Assembly: GCF_026965555.1 (NCBI RefSeq)
Contig: NZ_CP114040.1
Location: 558,001-622,000 of the forward strand
From: Nannocystis punicea
GTDB lineage: Bacteria > Myxococcota_A > Polyangia > Nannocystales > Nannocystaceae
Direction: 5' to 3'
DNA: 64,000 nucleotides
This document shows, one piece after another, positions 34,515 through 43,092 of the stretch. Position numbers and translations under genes: made by a program. Under the pieces are notes generated by a model. It searched no databases. It saw only the letters and a program-made list of their open reading frames with translations, and was not told where the DNA came from. Numbering within the stretch: position 1 is the first letter of the stretch; each line of letters opens with the position of its first letter.

Positions 34515-37500
34515 ATGACTCGCTCCACGCCTCGGCCGCTGCACTGGGTCCTCGCGCTGATGATGCTGTTGTTCGCGGCCGAGGCCGCAGCAGCGCCGCC
34601 ACGGGCCCCGGTCGAGCCGGCCGCCCAGACGCCCGCCGACATCCCCGAGGTGCTGCGACCGTGGGTCCCGTGGGTGCTCCAGCCCCTGTCCGATCGGTCA
34701 TGTCCGTACGTACATGCGAGTACCAGCGAGCGCCGCTGCGCCTGGCCGTCGCAGCTGGAGCTCGAGCTGACCGACGAGCGCGGGTCGTTCGCGCAGCGCT
34801 GGCAGCTGTACGCCAAGGGCGTGGTGCCGCTGCCCGGCGACGCGCGCCGCTGGCCGCAGGACGTCGAGGTCGACGGCCAGCCGGCGGTGGTGGTCAACCA
34901 GGGCGGGCGCCCGGCGGTGGAGCTCGGCCCCGGCGCGCACCGGATCACCGGCGCGTTCCTGTGGGACAGCATGCCGGAGCGGCTCAGCGTGCCGGCCGAG
35001 ACGGGGCTCTTGGCGCTCAAGCTGCGCGGCAAGCCGGAGTCGTTCCCGCGCCGCGACAACGACGGGACGCTGTGGCTGCAGAAGAAGATCGAGGCGGCGA
35101 GCGAGCAGAACCTGCTCGACGTGGTGGTGCACCGCAAGGTGACGGACGCGATCCCGCTGCGGATGACGACGGAGATCTCGCTGCACGTGGCCGGCAAGAG
35201 CCGCGAGGAGCTGCTCGGCAAGGCGCTGTTGCCCGACTTCGTGGCGATGGAGGTGGCGAGCGAGCTGCCGGCCCGGCTCGAGCCCGACGGCCGCGTGCGC
35301 GTGCAGGTGCGCCCGGGCGCGTGGACGATCCGCGTCGAGGCGCGTCACCCCGGCGACCTGCAACAGATCGCCCTCGCCAGCAACGAGGGCCCGTGGGCGG
35401 GCGAAGAGGTGTGGGTGTTCGAGCCGGCGCCCGAGCTGCGCCGCGTCGAGTTCTCCGGGCTCATCGCGGTCGATCCGCAACAGACGCAGCTGCCCGACGC
35501 GTGGCGCTCGTTCCCGGCGTTCCGCGCCCGCCCCGGCGAGGCGCTGCAGCTGACCGTGACGCAGCGCGGCGAGGCCGATCGCGGGCCCGATCAACTGTCG
35601 CTGGCCCGCGACTGGTGGCTCGACTTCGACGGCCGCGGGTTCACCGTCAAGGACCGCATCGAGGGCCAGGTCCAGGGCACCCGCCGGCTCGAGATGCAAG
35701 GCTCGGCCCGCCTCGGCGCGGTCGCCGTCAGCGGCCAGCCGCAATTCATCACCGCCCGCGACGACCCCAACAAGGCCGGCGTCGAGCTGCGCAACCCCAA
35801 CGTGTCGCTGACCGCCGACCTGCGCGTGCCCGCCGGCGGGCTGCACCCGTCGGTCTCCGCGGTCGACTGGGACCACGACTTCGCGTCGGTGTCGGGCACC
35901 CTGCACCTGCCGCCCGGCTGGAAGGTGCTGCACGCGACCGGCGTCGACCAGGTCGACGACACCTGGCTCGGCCGCTGGACGCTGCTCGACCTGTTCATGG
36001 TGCTGGTGATCGCGATCGCCATCGCCCGCCTGTACGGCTGGGCCTGGGGCGTGCTCGCGGTGGTGACTCTGGCGCTGGTGTTCCCCGAGTGGATGGCGCC
36101 GCGGACGGTGTGGATCTTCGTGCTGGTCGGCGAGGCCCTGCACCGCGCGTTGCCCGAGGGCTGGCTGCGCTCGGCGGTCCGCGGCTACCGCCTCGGCGCG
36201 CTGGTGATGCTGGCCGGCATCTGCTCGGTGTTCGCGGTCCAGCAGATCCGCCAGGGCCTGTACCCGGCGCTCGAGGAGCGCGGGCGCGACGACTTCGACC
36301 TGGTCCTTGCGACAGGTCAGATGGCGCCCCCGATGGCGCCGGCGATCGAGCCGGCGCAGGACTCCGCGGTCGCCAACAACATGGAGTTCAAGCCGAGCGA
36401 CCTGGCCGCCGCCGACCAGTTCGAGGGCGACATGGACGGGGCGGGCGGGGAGTACCACCGCGGCGAAGAGGGCCGCATGGGCCGGCCGATGAAGGGGAAG
36501 AAGGAGGCGGTCGACGAGGAGCTCGAGCGGGAGCAGAACTTGTCGTCGATCGTGCAGTCGACGCGGACCAGCATGAGCGGCGAGTACCGCCAGCGCCAGC
36601 AGAAGAAGCTGCGCGAGTACGACGCCGGCACGGTGGTGCAGACGGGCCCGGGCGTGCCGCGCTGGTCGTGGCGCTCGGTGCCGCTGCGCTGGAGCGGGCC
36701 GGTCGAGCGCACGCAGCAGGTCCGCTTCATGCTGGTGCCGCCGCACGTGAACCTGGCGCTGGCGGGGGTGCGCGTGCTGTTCCTGGTCGCGCTGGTGATG
36801 GCGGTGTTCGGCGTGTTCCGCAAGCGGCGGGTCGTCCCGTCGCAGCGGCCCAACCCGGCGGTCAGCGCGACGATGTTGGGGGCGCTGGCGTTCGCGCTGC
36901 TGGTGCCGTCGTCGGCGGCGGCGCAGGTGCCCGACTCTGCCACGCTCGAGCAGCTGCGGGCCCGCCTCACCGAGCCGCCGACCTGCTTGCCCGACTGCGT
37001 CACGAGCCCGCGCATGCGCCTCGAGGCCAGCCAGGGGGCGTTGCGATTGGTGGTGGAGATCCACGCGGCGGCCCACGTGGAGGCGCCGCTGCCCGGCTCG
37101 GCCGAGCACTGGTTGCCGACGCAGGTGACCGTCGACGGCTCGCCGGTGGCCGGCGGCCTGGTGCGCACGAGCGACGGCGGCCTGCGCCTCGCGCTCGAGC
37201 AAGGTCGTCACGAGGTCGTGCTCGAGGGCCCGCTGCCGAACCGCGAGACGGTCCAGCTGCGCCTGCCGGTCGGGCCGCACCGCGTGACCGCCAAGGCCGA
37301 GGGCTGGACGGTGGCCGGGCTGCACGAGGACGGCCTCGCCGACGAGGTGCTGCAGCTGACGCGGATCAGCAAGCAGGACGCGGCCCAGCCGGAGACGCTC
37401 GAGGTCGGCACGCTGCCGCCGTTCGTCCGCGTCGAGCGGGCGCTGACGCTCGGCCTGTCGTGGGAGGTCACGACCCGGGTCATCCGCGCCACGCCGCGCG

Positions 37501-39188
37501 GCTCGGCGGTGGTGCTCAAGGTGCCGCTGCTGTCCGGCGAGTCGGTGACGACGGCGGAGCAGCGGGTCGAGGCGGGGGCGGTGCTGGTCAACATCGGTCC
37601 CGACGAGGACGTGGTCGAGTGGACCAGCGTGCTGCCGATCTCGCCGCAGATCGTGCTGGCGGCGGCCAGCGGCGCGCCGTGGAGCGAGGTCTGGGAGGTC
37701 ATGGTCGGGCCGGTGTGGCACGTCGAGGCCGGCGGGATCCCGCCGATCCGCCGCGGCGCCGAGGGCCTGCAGGTCTGGATGCCCTGGCCCGGAGAACAGG
37801 TCGTATTGGACATCTCGCGCCCCGCCGGCGTGCCCGGCGAGACGCTGACCCTCGACTTCGCGCGCCTGACCCTTCGGCCAGGTATGCGGGCGGTCGACGC
37901 CGAGCTGCAGCTCGAGCTGCGCTCGTCTCGCGGCGGTCATCACACCGTGGCGCTGCCGGCCGAGGCGCAGCTGCAGAAGGTGCTGATCAACGGCGCGCAG
38001 CAGCCGATCGGCCAGGAGGGCCAGCAGGTCCGCCTGCCGGTGGCGCCGGGGGTGCAGCGGGTCCAGCTCGAGTGGCGCGAGGCGGCGGTGCTCGGCCAGC
38101 GCTACACCGCGCCGGTGGTCGACCTCGGGTCGCCTGCGGTCAACGCCGAGGTGCACGTCGAGTTCCCGCCGAGCCGGTGGATCTTGCTGCTCGGCGGGCC
38201 GCGGCTCGGGCCGGCGGTGCTGTTCTGGAGCTACATCGTGGTGCTGCTGATCGCGTCGGCGGTGCTCGGCCGTCTGGCAGTGTCGCCGCTGCGGGCTCAC
38301 CAGTGGTTCCTGCTCGGGCTCGGCCTGTCGACGGTGACGGTGTTCGAGGCGATGCTGGTGATCGGCTGGTTCCTGCTGCTCGGCTGGCGCCGCCGCCGGG
38401 TCGACCTGGCGCCGGGGTGGTTCGCGCTGCGCCAGCTGACGATCGCTGCGTGGACGCTGGCGGCCTGCTCGGCCCTGCTGGCGGCGGTCCACGCCGGCCT
38501 GCTCGGCCAGCCCGACATGCAGATCGAGGGCAACGGGTCGTGGGCGAGCTCGCTGCGCTGGTATCAGGACCGCGTCGAGTACGTCGACGGGGTCGGCGGC
38601 CTGATGCCGCGCCCGTGGGTGCTGTCGGTGTCGCTGTGGTGGTACCGCGGGCTGATGCTGGCGTGGGCGCTGTGGTTGGCGTGGTCGATGATCCGCTGGC
38701 TGCCGTGGGGCTGGCAGAGCGCGTCGCAGGGCGGGTTGTGGCGGCCGCTGTGGCGCCCGGCGCCGCCGAGGACGACGCCGCCGAGCCGTCAGTCGGGGCC
38801 GATCCCGGCGCACGCGCTCCTCGAGGAGACGACGCCGGCGCCGCGCGCGGCCCAGTCGGGCGTGTCCGAGGCGATCTTCATGAGCCAGTCGACCGACACG
38901 GGCGGCCCGATCGACGAGGACACGCCCCGCCCGCGCGCGTCGAAGTTCCGCACGACCGACACGATGGAGGCGCCGCCGCCCCCGCTGGACGTCGAGCTCG
39001 ACGCCCCCCGCGGCCCGACTGTCGCCCGCCACAACACCAGCGGTCCCCAGCCGGTGCGCCCGGTGGCCGAGGAGATCACGCCGCCGACGGCGAGCCGCCC
39101 CCGCCCGGCCCCGCCGCCCCCGCCGCCCGGCAAGCGCCCGCTGCCGCCGATCCAGAGCGGCGAGGACGACGACACGCCGCCGCCGTGA
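34515..39188 (+). CDS. Large membrane protein with internal duplication and Pro-rich tail (1557 aa)
   Basis: I do not recognise a named family. The ATG at 34515 begins a signal peptide (VLALMMLLFAAEAAAA). Two halves share a layout. Half one: a Cys-containing beta-rich exported region (SQLELELTDERGSF, DVEVDGQPAVVVNQGGRPAV), membrane helices about 490-525 and 558-578, a charged cytoplasmic or linker region, and a helix about 745-768. Half two starts with a second signal-peptide-like stretch (LGALAFALLVPSSAAAQV, about 785-802), again followed by a Cys pair and the matching beta region (QVTVDGSPVAGGLVRTSDGG). Four helices follow at about 1233-1400. The C-terminal 150 residues are rich in Pro, Arg and Thr and probably cytoplasmic. 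This looks like a fusion or duplication of an ancestral envelope protein. Alone on its transcript. Confidence 0.82.
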   Translation: MTRSTPRPLHWVLALMMLLFAAEAAAAPPRAPVEPAAQTPADIPEVLRPWVPWVLQPLSDRSCPYVHASTSERRCAWPSQLELELTDERGSFAQRWQLYAKGVVPLPGDARRWPQDVEVDGQPAVVVNQGGRPAVELGPGAHRITGAFLWDSMPERLSVPAETGLLALKLRGKPESFPRRDNDGTLWLQKKIEAASEQNLLDVVVHRKVTDAIPLRMTTEISLHVAGKSREELLGKALLPDFVAMEVASELPARLEPDGRVRVQVRPGAWTIRVEARHPGDLQQIALASNEGPWAGEEVWVFEPAPELRRVEFSGLIAVDPQQTQLPDAWRSFPAFRARPGEALQLTVTQRGEADRGPDQLSLARDWWLDFDGRGFTVKDRIEGQVQGTRRLEMQGSARLGAVAVSGQPQFITARDDPNKAGVELRNPNVSLTADLRVPAGGLHPSVSAVDWDHDFASVSGTLHLPPGWKVLHATGVDQVDDTWLGRWTLLDLFMVLVIAIAIARLYGWAWGVLAVVTLALVFPEWMAPRTVWIFVLVGEALHRALPEGWLRSAVRGYRLGALVMLAGICSVFAVQQIRQGLYPALEERGRDDFDLVLATGQMAPPMAPAIEPAQDSAVANNMEFKPSDLAAADQFEGDMDGAGGEYHRGEEGRMGRPMKGKKEAVDEELEREQNLSSIVQSTRTSMSGEYRQRQQKKLREYDAGTVVQTGPGVPRWSWRSVPLRWSGPVERTQQVRFMLVPPHVNLALAGVRVLFLVALVMAVFGVFRKRRVVPSQRPNPAVSATMLGALAFALLVPSSAAAQVPDSATLEQLRARLTEPPTCLPDCVTSPRMRLEASQGALRLVVEIHAAAHVEAPLPGSAEHWLPTQVTVDGSPVAGGLVRTSDGGLRLALEQGRHEVVLEGPLPNRETVQLRLPVGPHRVTAKAEGWTVAGLHEDGLADEVLQLTRISKQDAAQPETLEVGTLPPFVRVERALTLGLSWEVTTRVIRATPRGSAVVLKVPLLSGESVTTAEQRVEAGAVLVNIGPDEDVVEWTSVLPISPQIVLAAASGAPWSEVWEVMVGPVWHVEAGGIPPIRRGAEGLQVWMPWPGEQVVLDISRPAGVPGETLTLDFARLTLRPGMRAVDAELQLELRSSRGGHHTVALPAEAQLQKVLINGAQQPIGQEGQQVRLPVAPGVQRVQLEWREAAVLGQRYTAPVVDLGSPAVNAEVHVEFPPSRWILLLGGPRLGPAVLFWSYIVVLLIASAVLGRLAVSPLRAHQWFLLGLGLSTVTVFEAMLVIGWFLLLGWRRRRVDLAPGWFALRQLTIAAWTLAACSALLAAVHAGLLGQPDMQIEGNGSWASSLRWYQDRVEYVDGVGGLMPRPWVLSVSLWWYRGLMLAWALWLAWSMIRWLPWGWQSASQGGLWRPLWRPAPPRTTPPSRQSGPIPAHALLEETTPAPRAAQSGVSEAIFMSQSTDTGGPIDEDTPRPRASKFRTTDTMEAPPPPLDVELDAPRGPTVARHNTSGPQPVRPVAEEITPPTASRPRPAPPPPPPGKRPLPPIQSGEDDDTPPP

Positions 39189-39202
39189 GGCAGGTGCTCT
39201 AA

Positions 39203-39263
39203 AGGACAGGTTTTATAAATAAATGCTCGGACATGTTCTGAGAGACATGTCCGTGTGTTTATG
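39203..39263. repeat. Octamer array with AT-rich insert (locus H)
   Basis: GACAGGTT (39203), then an AT-rich stretch (ttataaataaatgc), then GACATGTT (39228), GACATGTC (39242) and TTTATGTC (39256) in exact 14-bp phase. It fills the gap after the large membrane protein and before the next promoter. Confidence 0.75.
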
Positions 39264-39325
39264 TCATCGAGGAACTCGGGCTGTTCTCTCGATAGAGCGA
39301 GCCCGAGGTCCATGAGGAGGGGAGC

Positions 39326-39925
39326 ATGACGATCGATGGGGTGCTTCAGGCGATCCGGAGCGGCGGCGGTGCGGGCGCGACGGACGAGCTGCGCGCGGAG
39401 CTGGAGCGCGGCGCTGCGAGTCTCAGCGGAACAGGCGAGTCGTCCGCGCGTGACGCCGCGTCGAACTGGCGGATCCGCCAGTGGACGACGGAGAGGGCCG
39501 GGATCGTGGCGGTCGGTCTGGCCGAGGCCGTCGCGGCCCTCGCCGCGGAGCCCGAGGACGCGCAGGTCGGGCTGTTTCACTTCGAGGCGCCGGGCCGGGT
39601 GTTCGTGGTCTTCGCGGCGGACGAGCGGGTGCTCGGGTGCGTGGGGGTGAACGAGCGGCGGTATGCGTATGAATTCAGGACCGATGACAGGTCGCGGTGG
39701 TTCTGCGACGAGATCGTCAAGAGGATGGTCGGGCTGTTCGGCTGCTGCATCGACGAGGCCGTGGGGCGCATCAACCGGCAGTGGTCCGGCCAGGACTTCG
39801 TCGGCGACGAGACGGACCTCCGCTATCACGAAGAGCCCGAATTCTGGGCCAACGACATCGTCTACGGGGCCAACTCTCGCTGGTGGAAGCGACCGCCGGG
39901 ACTACGACCGAAGCGATGGCCGTGA
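39326..39925 (+). CDS. Hypothetical protein (199 aa)
   Basis: I do not recognise the family. ATG at 39326 with a strong Shine-Dalgarno (gaggagggg). The N-terminus is Ala/Gly-rich. The core has a plausible alpha/beta pattern (VGLFHFEAPGRVFVVFAADE, VLGCVGVNERRYAYEF, WFCDEIVKRMVGLFGCCIDE). The C-terminus is rich in Trp and charged residues (FWANDIVYG, WWKRPPGLRPKRW). No signal peptide or membrane helix. It is followed by an imperfect direct-repeat region. The good ribosome site and well-formed core make it likely real. Cytoplasmic; role unknown. Confidence 0.75.
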   Translation: MTIDGVLQAIRSGGGAGATDELRAELERGAASLSGTGESSARDAASNWRIRQWTTERAGIVAVGLAEAVAALAAEPEDAQVGLFHFEAPGRVFVVFAADERVLGCVGVNERRYAYEFRTDDRSRWFCDEIVKRMVGLFGCCIDEAVGRINRQWSGQDFVGDETDLRYHEEPEFWANDIVYGANSRWWKRPPGLRPKRWP

Positions 39926-40287
39926 CCATCCGCGAGCGGTGCGAGGCACCGACGGGCGAGACGGGCGGAGGCGCCGACGTCCGACGAGGCCCGCACCGAC
40001 GTGCACCTCGTGCGGCGCCATGTCGGCCGAAGAAGCGTGAGACGGACGGAGGCGACGGGGCCGGGGTGTGACGAAGAGGAAGGCTCGAGCCGAGGTGGAC
40101 CTCGCGCGGCATAGCGACGGTCGACGGCGGGTGAGCGACGGGGCCGGGGTGCGACGACGACGAAGGCTCGACCCGAGGTGGACCTCGCGCGGCGTCACGA
40201 CGGCCGGCGGCGCGCGCGACGGGGCGGAGGCGACGGGGCCGGGGTGCGACGACGACGAAGAGTCTAGCCGATGGAGCTCGTGCGGCG
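39926..40287. repeat. Imperfect 80-95 bp direct repeats between convergent genes
   Basis: Three copies, beginning near 40056, 40139 and 40234, share GACGGGGCCGGGGTG, then a GACGAMGA run and GAGGTGGACCTCGCGCGGC or a variant. A more degraded copy lies near 39985-40020. The copies contain no convincing start codon or domain. I see no gene in this 360-base stretch. Confidence 0.65.
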
Positions 40288-40965
40288 TCAGGCCGGGGCG
40301 CACAGCAGGCGGGACAGCGACGACACCGGCTGCTCCCACAGTTTTTCATAATTCACGCTGAGCAGCTCGCGCGAGCGCTTGCCGCGGCGGTAGGCGGCGC
40401 GCAGGCGGCCGAGGTAGGGCACCAGGTCCTTCCAGCCGGCGACCTTGATCCGCCGCGGGACCGAGTAGGCGAGGATCAGCACCGCCTGGCGGACGCCGAG
40501 GTTGCCGAGCACGAACGCCTGCAGCAGCATCTCGCCGTGCTCGTCGGTGCCGTAGCCGGTGATCACGTGGAACAGGTCGTGCGTCTCGCGGTAGCGCTTG
40601 CTGAGGTAGTCGACGTCGTTGTGGACCGGGAAGGTGGTCTCGAACGGCTCGAGGCCGTTGTCGCGGAAGTAGCGGGCGACCTCGCGGCCGAGGGTGCCCT
40701 CGGGCAGCTTCTCCAGCGTCTCGAGGTCGAGCTCGCGGCCCTGCAGGCTCGGACGAGCGTCGAGCATCTGCCGCCCGTCCTCGCTGGTGCGCCACATGCG
40801 GGCCAGCTTGGTGTACGTCTCGCTGTCGAGGCAGGCGTTGACCAGCGGGCCGTAGTACGTGTTGCCGGGGTCGTTCGTCAGGACCTTGAGCGCGTGCAGG
40901 CTGAGGCGGACGCGGGTGACGAACGACGCGTTCGGGGGCAGGGTCGGGAACGCTGGCTGGTTCAT
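40288..40965 (-). CDS. Coq4-family protein
   Basis: 225 residues. The ATG at 40965 is chosen because it has a good Shine-Dalgarno (ggagag, 6-7 bases upstream) and starts the conserved region. COQ4 is a zinc-binding scaffold or enzyme of ubiquinone biosynthesis in eukaryotes; bacterial homologues are widespread. The signature HDxxH-x11-E is intact: His129, Asp130, His133 and Glu145 in THDLFHVITGYGTDEHGE. The surrounding helices (RVRLSLHALKVLTNDPGNT; LLQAFVLGNLGVRQAVLIL) agree with the family. Most myxobacteria are thought to rely on menaquinone, so a ubiquinone role is doubtful. No quinone gene is nearby. A palindrome upstream suggests its own regulator. Confidence 0.85.
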   Translation of the reverse strand: MNQPAFPTLPPNASFVTRVRLSLHALKVLTNDPGNTYYGPLVNACLDSETYTKLARMWRTSEDGRQMLDARPSLQGRELDLETLEKLPEGTLGREVARYFRDNGLEPFETTFPVHNDVDYLSKRYRETHDLFHVITGYGTDEHGEMLLQAFVLGNLGVRQAVLILAYSVPRRIKVAGWKDLVPYLGRLRAAYRRGKRSRELLSVNYEKLWEQPVSSLSRLLCAPA

Positions 40966-41506
40966 GGGGCACTCTCCTTCGGCGACGAGCGTGGGCCGCT
41001 CGGCGCCCTGAGTGTGATCGAAACGGACAGTGATGTCCACTTCGCCCCGGGTGGATCCGCACGGCGCCTCGGCCCCACCGCCGCGGACGCGCGGAGGGAT
41101 CCTCGGCGGGTGCGCGGGTGTTCACAGCGAATCGTGACGCCAGGCGCGATGGCGCGCCGCCGGCGCGGCTCGCTGCGCCTGCGACTCGAGCCGGGCGGCC
41201 GGTGACGGGGTCGCTTGCGAGCGCGGGGCGAGGGACGAGAGACCACGGTCTCTCGTTGAGCCGGCTTCGTGGGACCGAACTTGGCAGGCCTGCGAGGGCA
41301 GGTCGGGTAGCGATGTGACCGGCACCGTCCGCATGACGCAGGAGCGTGTGAGCCGGGGGCGTGCCGGGCAGTGAACCGGCCTCCAGCCTTCGCGCGGCCG
41401 CTGCGACGAGGGGCTGGTGCGCTCGGCGACGGGCGAGGTCGGCTCGATGCTCGTCGTGTCGTCGCGTCGGGACCCGGCGTGACGCCCGTGGCGGAGATCA
41501 CTTCAG
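40966..41506. other. Intergenic region of about 540 bases upstream of the Coq4-like gene
   Basis: No supported gene. It holds the palindrome at 41025-41038 and a second, longer inverted repeat at 41235-41256 (ACGAGAGACC, 2 bases, GGTCTCTCGT). The second could be a terminator or operator: its loop is too tight unless the last base pairs open. Everything else looks like non-coding GC-rich sequence. It separates two leftward genes, so the histidine kinase transcript ends somewhere here. Confidence 0.5.
41025..41038 (-). promoter_or_regulatory. Palindrome upstream of the Coq4-like gene, possible operator
   Basis: GGACA, gtga, TGTCC: a perfect 5-bp dyad with a 4-base centre, 60-74 bases upstream of the start. 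Size and place fit a TetR-type or similar dimeric repressor site. It has inverted polarity relative to the octamer hairpins (GGACA first), so I do not count it as one of them. Confidence 0.35.
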
Positions 41507-41528
41507 TACATGTCCATCAGGACATGTC
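41507..41528. repeat. 14-bp-phased octamer pair (locus I)
   Basis: TACATGTC (41507), spacer catcag, GACATGTC (41521). The next 14-bp position (TGCTCGTC, 41535) already overlaps the last codons of the histidine kinase. Placed right after the kinase stop codon, it could fold as ACATGTCC-atca-GGACATGT. Confidence 0.75.
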
Positions 41529-41540
41529 TTTTCATGCTCG

Positions 41541-43079
41541 TCAAAAATGCGAGACGAGGATCACTCCGGCCTTGCGGGGGTCGACGGCTTCTTGGGGGAG
41601 GCGGAGGGTGAAGACCGAGCCGACGCCGGGCTGGCTGCGGACGGTGATGTCGCCGCCGAGCATGCGGGCGTAGTGGCGGCTGATGGCGAGGCCGAGGCCG
41701 GTGCCGCCGAACTTGCGGGTGGTCGAGGAGTCGGCCTGGACGAACGGGGCGAACAGGCGCTCGAGCACCTCGGGGGCGATGCCGATGCCGGTGTCGCTGA
41801 CCTCGAAGCGGTACCACGAGCGGCCGCCCTCGGCCTGGGTCTTGATCGACAGCTCGATGCGGCCGTTGTGGGTGAACTTGCAGGCGTTGCTGAGCAGGTT
41901 GCTCAGGATCTGGTGCAGCTTGGTGCGGTCGGTGTGGAGCTGGCCGAGGTCGCGGGCGCAGCGGAGCTTGAGGGTGTCGCCGTTGCGCTCGGCCAGCGGG
42001 GCCAGGTGCGACATCACGCTGCCGAGCACGTCGCCGAGCTGGAACGACTCGAGGTTGATGTCCATCTTGCCCGACTCGATCTTCGACAGGTCGAGGATGT
42101 CGCTGATGAGCGCGAGCAGGTGCTCGGCGGAGCCGTGGATCTTGCCGAGGTCGTCGTGCAGCTCGCGGAGGTCGGGGCGGACGGTGTCCTCGAGCAAGAT
42201 CTCGCTGTAGCCGATGATCGCGTTCAGCGGGGTGCGCAGCTCGTGGCTCATGTTGGCGAGGAACGAGCTCTTGATGCGATTGGCCTCGAGCGCCTGCTCC
42301 TCGGCCTGACGACGCACGCGGATCTCCGACTCCATCTTGCGGTTGGCGCGGGTGAGGGCGATCGTCCGCTCCTCGACCCGGCGCTCGAGCTCGTCGTGGG
42401 CGCGGCGCAGCTGGTCCTCGATCTGCTGGCGGTTCTCCATCTCGCGCTCGAGCCGGCCGAGCGCGGTGCGCAAGATCTCCCCGCTGCGGCCGTGGTGCGC
42501 CAGCACGAGGTTGAGCGGCACGCCGGCGGCGGCGACGGTCAGCGCGGCGATCAGCGCCTCCGAGGGCGAGCGGCCGGCGACCACCACGCCGAGGGCCGAG
42601 GCGAGGCCGAGGACGGCGACGCAGATCCCCGCGAGCCGCGGGGCGAACGACAGCGGCGCGGCGCACACTGCGGCGAGGCCGAGCAGCATCACCGGCGCCT
42701 CGGGCTCGAGCTGGCTCGGCAAGAACACCAGCAGGACGGCGAGGGCCGCGTAGCGCACGAGGTCGCGGGTGCGGGTGCGGGCGCGGTCGAACGAGACCGG
42801 GTTGAAGTAGGCGACGGCCTGCACCAACACGAAGGCGAGGCAGCCGAGCACCGCGGCCGGGCTGTGGTCGGCGGCGAGGACCACGACGGCGGCGAGCACG
42901 ACGCTGACGAGCACGATGGCGCGGCCTTGAGTCGCGAGCGACAGCGCGAAGTCGAGGACCTGCGGCGGCAGGGTGGTGAACCGCGACTTGCGCCGCGAGG
43001 ACGAAGATTCCCCGGCGGCGGCGGCGGCGGCGAGCACTTGAGCCGGTTGCATAGGCGCGACCAGAGCATGCGCCGGCAT
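41541..43079 (-). CDS. Membrane sensor histidine kinase
   Basis: About 512 residues if the ATG at 43079 is used; an ATG at 43052 is also possible, and neither has a good Shine-Dalgarno. Four to six hydrophobic segments lie between about 55 and 185. A coiled-coil linker (about 205-265, EREMENRQQIEDQLRR) follows. The HisKA box FLANMSHELRTPLNAIIGYS carries the phospho-acceptor His. The HATPase_c domain has an N box (LSNLLSNACKFT), G1 (VSDTGIGI), an F box and G2 (FGGTGLGLAISR). No periplasmic sensor domain of note, so it may sense the membrane. No receiver domain and no neighbouring response regulator: an orphan kinase, as is common in myxobacteria. Starts 13 bases after the upstream gene, so they are probably co-transcribed. 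Confidence 0.9.
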   Translation of the reverse strand: MPAHALVAPMQPAQVLAAAAAAGESSSSRRKSRFTTLPPQVLDFALSLATQGRAIVLVSVVLAAVVVLAADHSPAAVLGCLAFVLVQAVAYFNPVSFDRARTRTRDLVRYAALAVLLVFLPSQLEPEAPVMLLGLAAVCAAPLSFAPRLAGICVAVLGLASALGVVVAGRSPSEALIAALTVAAAGVPLNLVLAHHGRSGEILRTALGRLEREMENRQQIEDQLRRAHDELERRVEERTIALTRANRKMESEIRVRRQAEEQALEANRIKSSFLANMSHELRTPLNAIIGYSEILLEDTVRPDLRELHDDLGKIHGSAEHLLALISDILDLSKIESGKMDINLESFQLGDVLGSVMSHLAPLAERNGDTLKLRCARDLGQLHTDRTKLHQILSNLLSNACKFTHNGRIELSIKTQAEGGRSWYRFEVSDTGIGIAPEVLERLFAPFVQADSSTTRKFGGTGLGLAISRHYARMLGGDITVRSQPGVGSVFTLRLPQEAVDPRKAGVILVSHF

Positions 43080-43092
43080 CGCCGCGAGCGGT

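Noticed and set aside
34698..39032. Minus-strand frame of about 1440 codons over the large membrane protein
   Set aside because: His/Arg/Gln-rich antisense without domain or start signal; the plus strand has signal peptide and helices.
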